Part shown: positions 62,299 to 64,000 of the stretch, one piece after another | Position numbering within the stretch: the first letter of the stretch is position 1 | How the letters are laid out: each line of letters begins with the position of its first letter | Source: Pseudomonas beijingensis | GTDB lineage: Bacteria > Pseudomonadota > Gammaproteobacteria > Pseudomonadales > Pseudomonadaceae | Assembly: GCF_030687295.1 (NCBI RefSeq) | Contig: NZ_CP117425.1 | Span: 2,546,001-2,610,000 of the forward strand | Direction: 5' to 3' | DNA: 64,000 nt | The notes under the pieces: generated by a model | Seen by the model: the letters and a program-made list of their open reading frames with translations, nothing else | Told to the model about the DNA's origin: nothing | Database searches by the model: none | Translations under genes and position numbers: made by a program

Positions 62299-62679
62299 TC
62301 AGAGCCCAACTTTGGGCGAATCCAACGAATCATTCCCCGTCACCGTAGCCGTGCTCGTCGCCGCCTCGGCATTGGCCTTCAGGCGACTCAGCTCCTCACC
62401 GGCCTGCTCGATCCGGGTGCGGGCGCTGTGCAGATTCTGGCGATTCTTTTCCAGCAGGCTCTTGGCCGAGCAATGTCCGGTGATCCCCCGCGCCAGGGCC
62501 AGGCCGCCGATCGCCAGTTGAGCCAGGCCGATCACCCCGCCACGACGCAAGCCCTTGCCCATCATCATCAGCACACCGCCGGCCAGTGAGCCAACGCGTT
62601 CCCAGCCGTGCACGTTTTGTGGCGGATGGGATTGGAAAGGGGTGCTCTCAATCGGCTCGAACGGATTGTTATCGCTCAT
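62299..62679 (-). CDS. DUF2892-like membrane protein with coiled-coil tail
   Basis: The 126-residue protein has a hydrophobic middle (about 25-70, VGSLAGGVLMMMGKGLRRGG; LAQLAIGGLALARGITGHC), as in YgaP-type inner-membrane proteins. A helical tail (EKNRQNLHSARTRIEQAGEE) follows. Function unknown. Confidence 0.7.
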   Translation of the reverse strand: MSDNNPFEPIESTPFQSHPPQNVHGWERVGSLAGGVLMMMGKGLRRGGVIGLAQLAIGGLALARGITGHCSAKSLLEKNRQNLHSARTRIEQAGEELSRLKANAEAATSTATVTGNDSLDSPKVGL

Positions 62680-62756
62680 GATCTGTCTCCAGTGTGGGGA
62701 TTGGTATAAAACTGACTGCCTGAGCGATTGCCTCGTTCAATCGAATATTGCACCGA

Positions 62757-63228
62757 TCAGCGGAATTGCGGCCCTGAGCGGGTGTTGTTGCCTTTGGCCA
62801 TGCGGTCATACAGCACGACGTTGACCGTGGCGGCCAGGTTCATGCAGCCGGTGGTGGGGATGTACACCACGTCCTCGCACCAGTCGCGGATGTCCTTGTC
62901 CAGCGAACCGTCCTCCGGGCCGAAGATGTACAGCGCCCGGTCCGGGTGGGTGTATTCGGGCAGCGGACGTGCGCCTTCCACCAGCTCCACGGCCACTGGC
63001 ACACAGCCCAGGGGGCAGGATTTTCTTCAGGTCGTCGATGCCGATCAGAGGGATGTCGTAATGGACTTTCTTGGTGTCGGTGACGAAGTCGGCGGCGCGC
63101 TCATAGCGCTTGCCGGTGTAGAACACCGACGCCACGCCGTAGCAACCGGCGGCACGCATGACCGAACCGACATTTTCCGGTGACTTGGGGTTGAACAGAC
63201 CGATGCAGCTATAGCGTTTGTTGGCCAC
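62757..63228 (-). pseudogene. TrmH/SpoU-family RNA methyltransferase, frameshifted
   Basis: ATG 63228 opens MANKRYSCIGLFNPKSPENV, GSVMRAAGCYGVASVFYTGK and runs to DDLKKILP. The frame then shifts and continues as GCVPVAVELVEGARPLPEYT, IFGPEDGSLDKDIRDWCEDV and MNLAATVNVVLYDRM to 62757. One extra base in a G5 run (63011-63015) explains it. N-G-R, GPE and N-S/A-L-N-type SPOUT motifs are complete across the two frames. It would 2'-O-methylate tRNA or rRNA. Possibly a sequence error. Confidence 0.88.
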
Positions 63229-63317
63229 GGGCGGGGTGCCTTTGGGGAAAAGGCGCGATTATACGGGGAATGGGGGAGGGTGGTCAGGTTCGAGATGTGT
63301 GGTGTTTGTTTGATCGC

Positions 63318-63455
63318 CATCGCGAGCAAGCTCGCTCCCACATTGGATTTTCGGCATACACGAAACCCTGTGGGAGCAAAGCTTGCTCGCGAAATAGGCG
63401 CCTCGGTTTCTGAAAGACCGCATCGGCTTCATCGCGGGCAAGCCTTGCTCCCACA
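63318..63455. repeat. REP cluster (three half-sites or more)
   Basis: CATCGCGAGCAAGCTCGCTC, TGTGGGAGCAAAGCTTGCTC and GCGGGCAAGCCTTGCTCCCA lie within 138 bp. Confidence 0.88.
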
Positions 63456-63481
63456 AAGCAGGGCTCGTCACTATGGCTGGA

Positions 63482-63856
63482 TTACTCGTCTTTCTTCATC
63501 AACCCAGCCAAAGCGGCAAAGGGGTTGTGGGTCGCCTTGGCGATTTTCGGGGTGCTCAGGGAGCCGTCGCCAAAGTATTGCTGGTCGGTGTAGCGCGAGT
63601 GTTCGTTGTCGTGGCAGTACAGGCACAACAGTTCCCAGTTGGAACCGTCCTGGGGGTTGTTGTCGTGGTTGTGGTCGCGGTGGTGAACGGTCAGTTCGCT
63701 CAAGCGCTTGCCGGAAAACTCACGGGCGCAGCGGCCACAGACATGGGGGTACATTTTCAGGGCTTTGTCGCGGTAGCCCATCTCCCGATCGCGCTGGGCA
63801 TCGGCGAGGATACGGTCCAGCTTGGCGGTGTTGGACGGTGGCGTTGACGAACTCAT
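63482..63856 (-). CDS. YajD family HNH nuclease
   Basis: The 124-residue protein has HVCGRCAREFSG (zinc Cys pair), ELTVHHRDHNHDNNPQDGSN with the HH/N core and LLCLYCHDNEHSRY. The arrangement is that of small HNH endonucleases named YajD. Cellular role not established. Confidence 0.9.
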   Translation of the reverse strand: MSSSTPPSNTAKLDRILADAQRDREMGYRDKALKMYPHVCGRCAREFSGKRLSELTVHHRDHNHDNNPQDGSNWELLCLYCHDNEHSRYTDQQYFGDGSLSTPKIAKATHNPFAALAGLMKKDE

Positions 63857-63904
63857 GGGTTCACCTTTGTAAAAAAGACAGATGACGGTTGGGCACAGTT
63901 TAGC

Positions 63905-64000
63905 TCAGCCCTTGAGTTTCTCGGCAATCCAGATGGTGTGGCGGGTGCCTTTGTTGCCATGGGCGAACACTTGCACCTCTTCGGCCTTGAAGCCGGCTTT
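63905..64000 (-). CDS. C-terminal end of an unidentified protein (gene continues beyond the window)
   Basis: The last 31 residues, KAGFKAEEVQVFAHGNKGTR and HTIWIAEKLKG, are in frame to a stop at 63905. The pattern of a late beta-strand and HTIWIAEK hints at a SAM methyltransferase C-terminus, but this is weak. Start lies outside. Confidence 0.6.
   Translation of the reverse strand, partial: KAGFKAEEVQVFAHGNKGTRHTIWIAEKLKG

Noticed and set aside
1..64000. CRISPR array, prophage structural genes, rRNA operon, origin of replication
   Set aside because: No regularly spaced direct repeats of the right size, no capsid/tail/portal genes, no rRNA sequence and no DnaA-box cluster were seen.

Overview
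The window is chromosomal DNA of a Pseudomonas, most likely of the P. fluorescens group. The evidence is GC-rich sequence, about a dozen REP/REPIN palindromes with GGGAGCGAGCTTGCTCGCG or GTGGCGAGGGAGCTTGCTC cores, an algU-mucA-mucB-mucD cluster without mucC, a close PhaG homologue, and dapA-bamC-MBL-purC and sdhE-ygfX-nadB arrangements typical of the genus. No CRISPR array, rRNA or replication origin was seen.

Left part (1-24.6 kb): a cut-off LysE exporter with divergent Lrp regulator; a decayed two-gene remnant beside tRNA-Gly(CCC); phaG; rsuA; a degraded GGDEF gene; then a seven-gene leftward operon (about 14.66-4.85 kb) with ABC transporter, two DUF1989 proteins, a urea/guanidine carboxylase and allophanate hydrolase. 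It is preceded by a guanidine-I (ykkC) riboswitch and a candidate sigma-54 promoter, so guanidine rather than urea is the likely substrate. Next come a Tyr-rich lipoprotein, an acyl-CoA hydrolase, ung, and a tctCBA tricarboxylate transporter with an overlapping AbrB-like membrane gene, divergent from tctDE.

Middle (24.6-41.3 kb): mostly conserved housekeeping genes: an HDOD protein, ygfZ, sdhE-ygfX, nadB, algU-mucA-mucB-mucD, a BepA-like M48 protease, tusA, perM, bcp, gcvR, dapA-bamC-MBL-purC and tRNA-Ser(CGA).

Island (41.34-46.0 kb): AT-richer accessory DNA at the 3' end of tRNA-Ser. It holds a tripartite module of HigB/Gp49-like toxin, HTH antitoxin with C-terminal tail, and SecB-like chaperone (a TAC system); a truncated tyrosine integrase; an unknown membrane protein; a YafO-like toxin with a tiny upstream partner; and a DUF3077-like gene behind a long hairpin.

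Right part (46.2-64 kb): a chemoreceptor, a phytanoyl-CoA dioxygenase scar, a frameshifted cupin, AraC and LysR regulators, a carboxymethyl-hydroxymuconate isomerase, a glutamine-synthetase-like gene, an EptA-type transferase, a methyltransferase, rnd-ycgL, a 2-hydroxyacid dehydrogenase, nitroreductase, YcgN protein, an M61-like pseudoenzyme, a frameshifted RNA methyltransferase and a YajD-type HNH protein.

Seven otherwise well-conserved genes are broken by small indels, five of them in short homopolymers. This suggests an incompletely polished assembly as much as real gene decay, and it matters when reading any single pseudogene call here.
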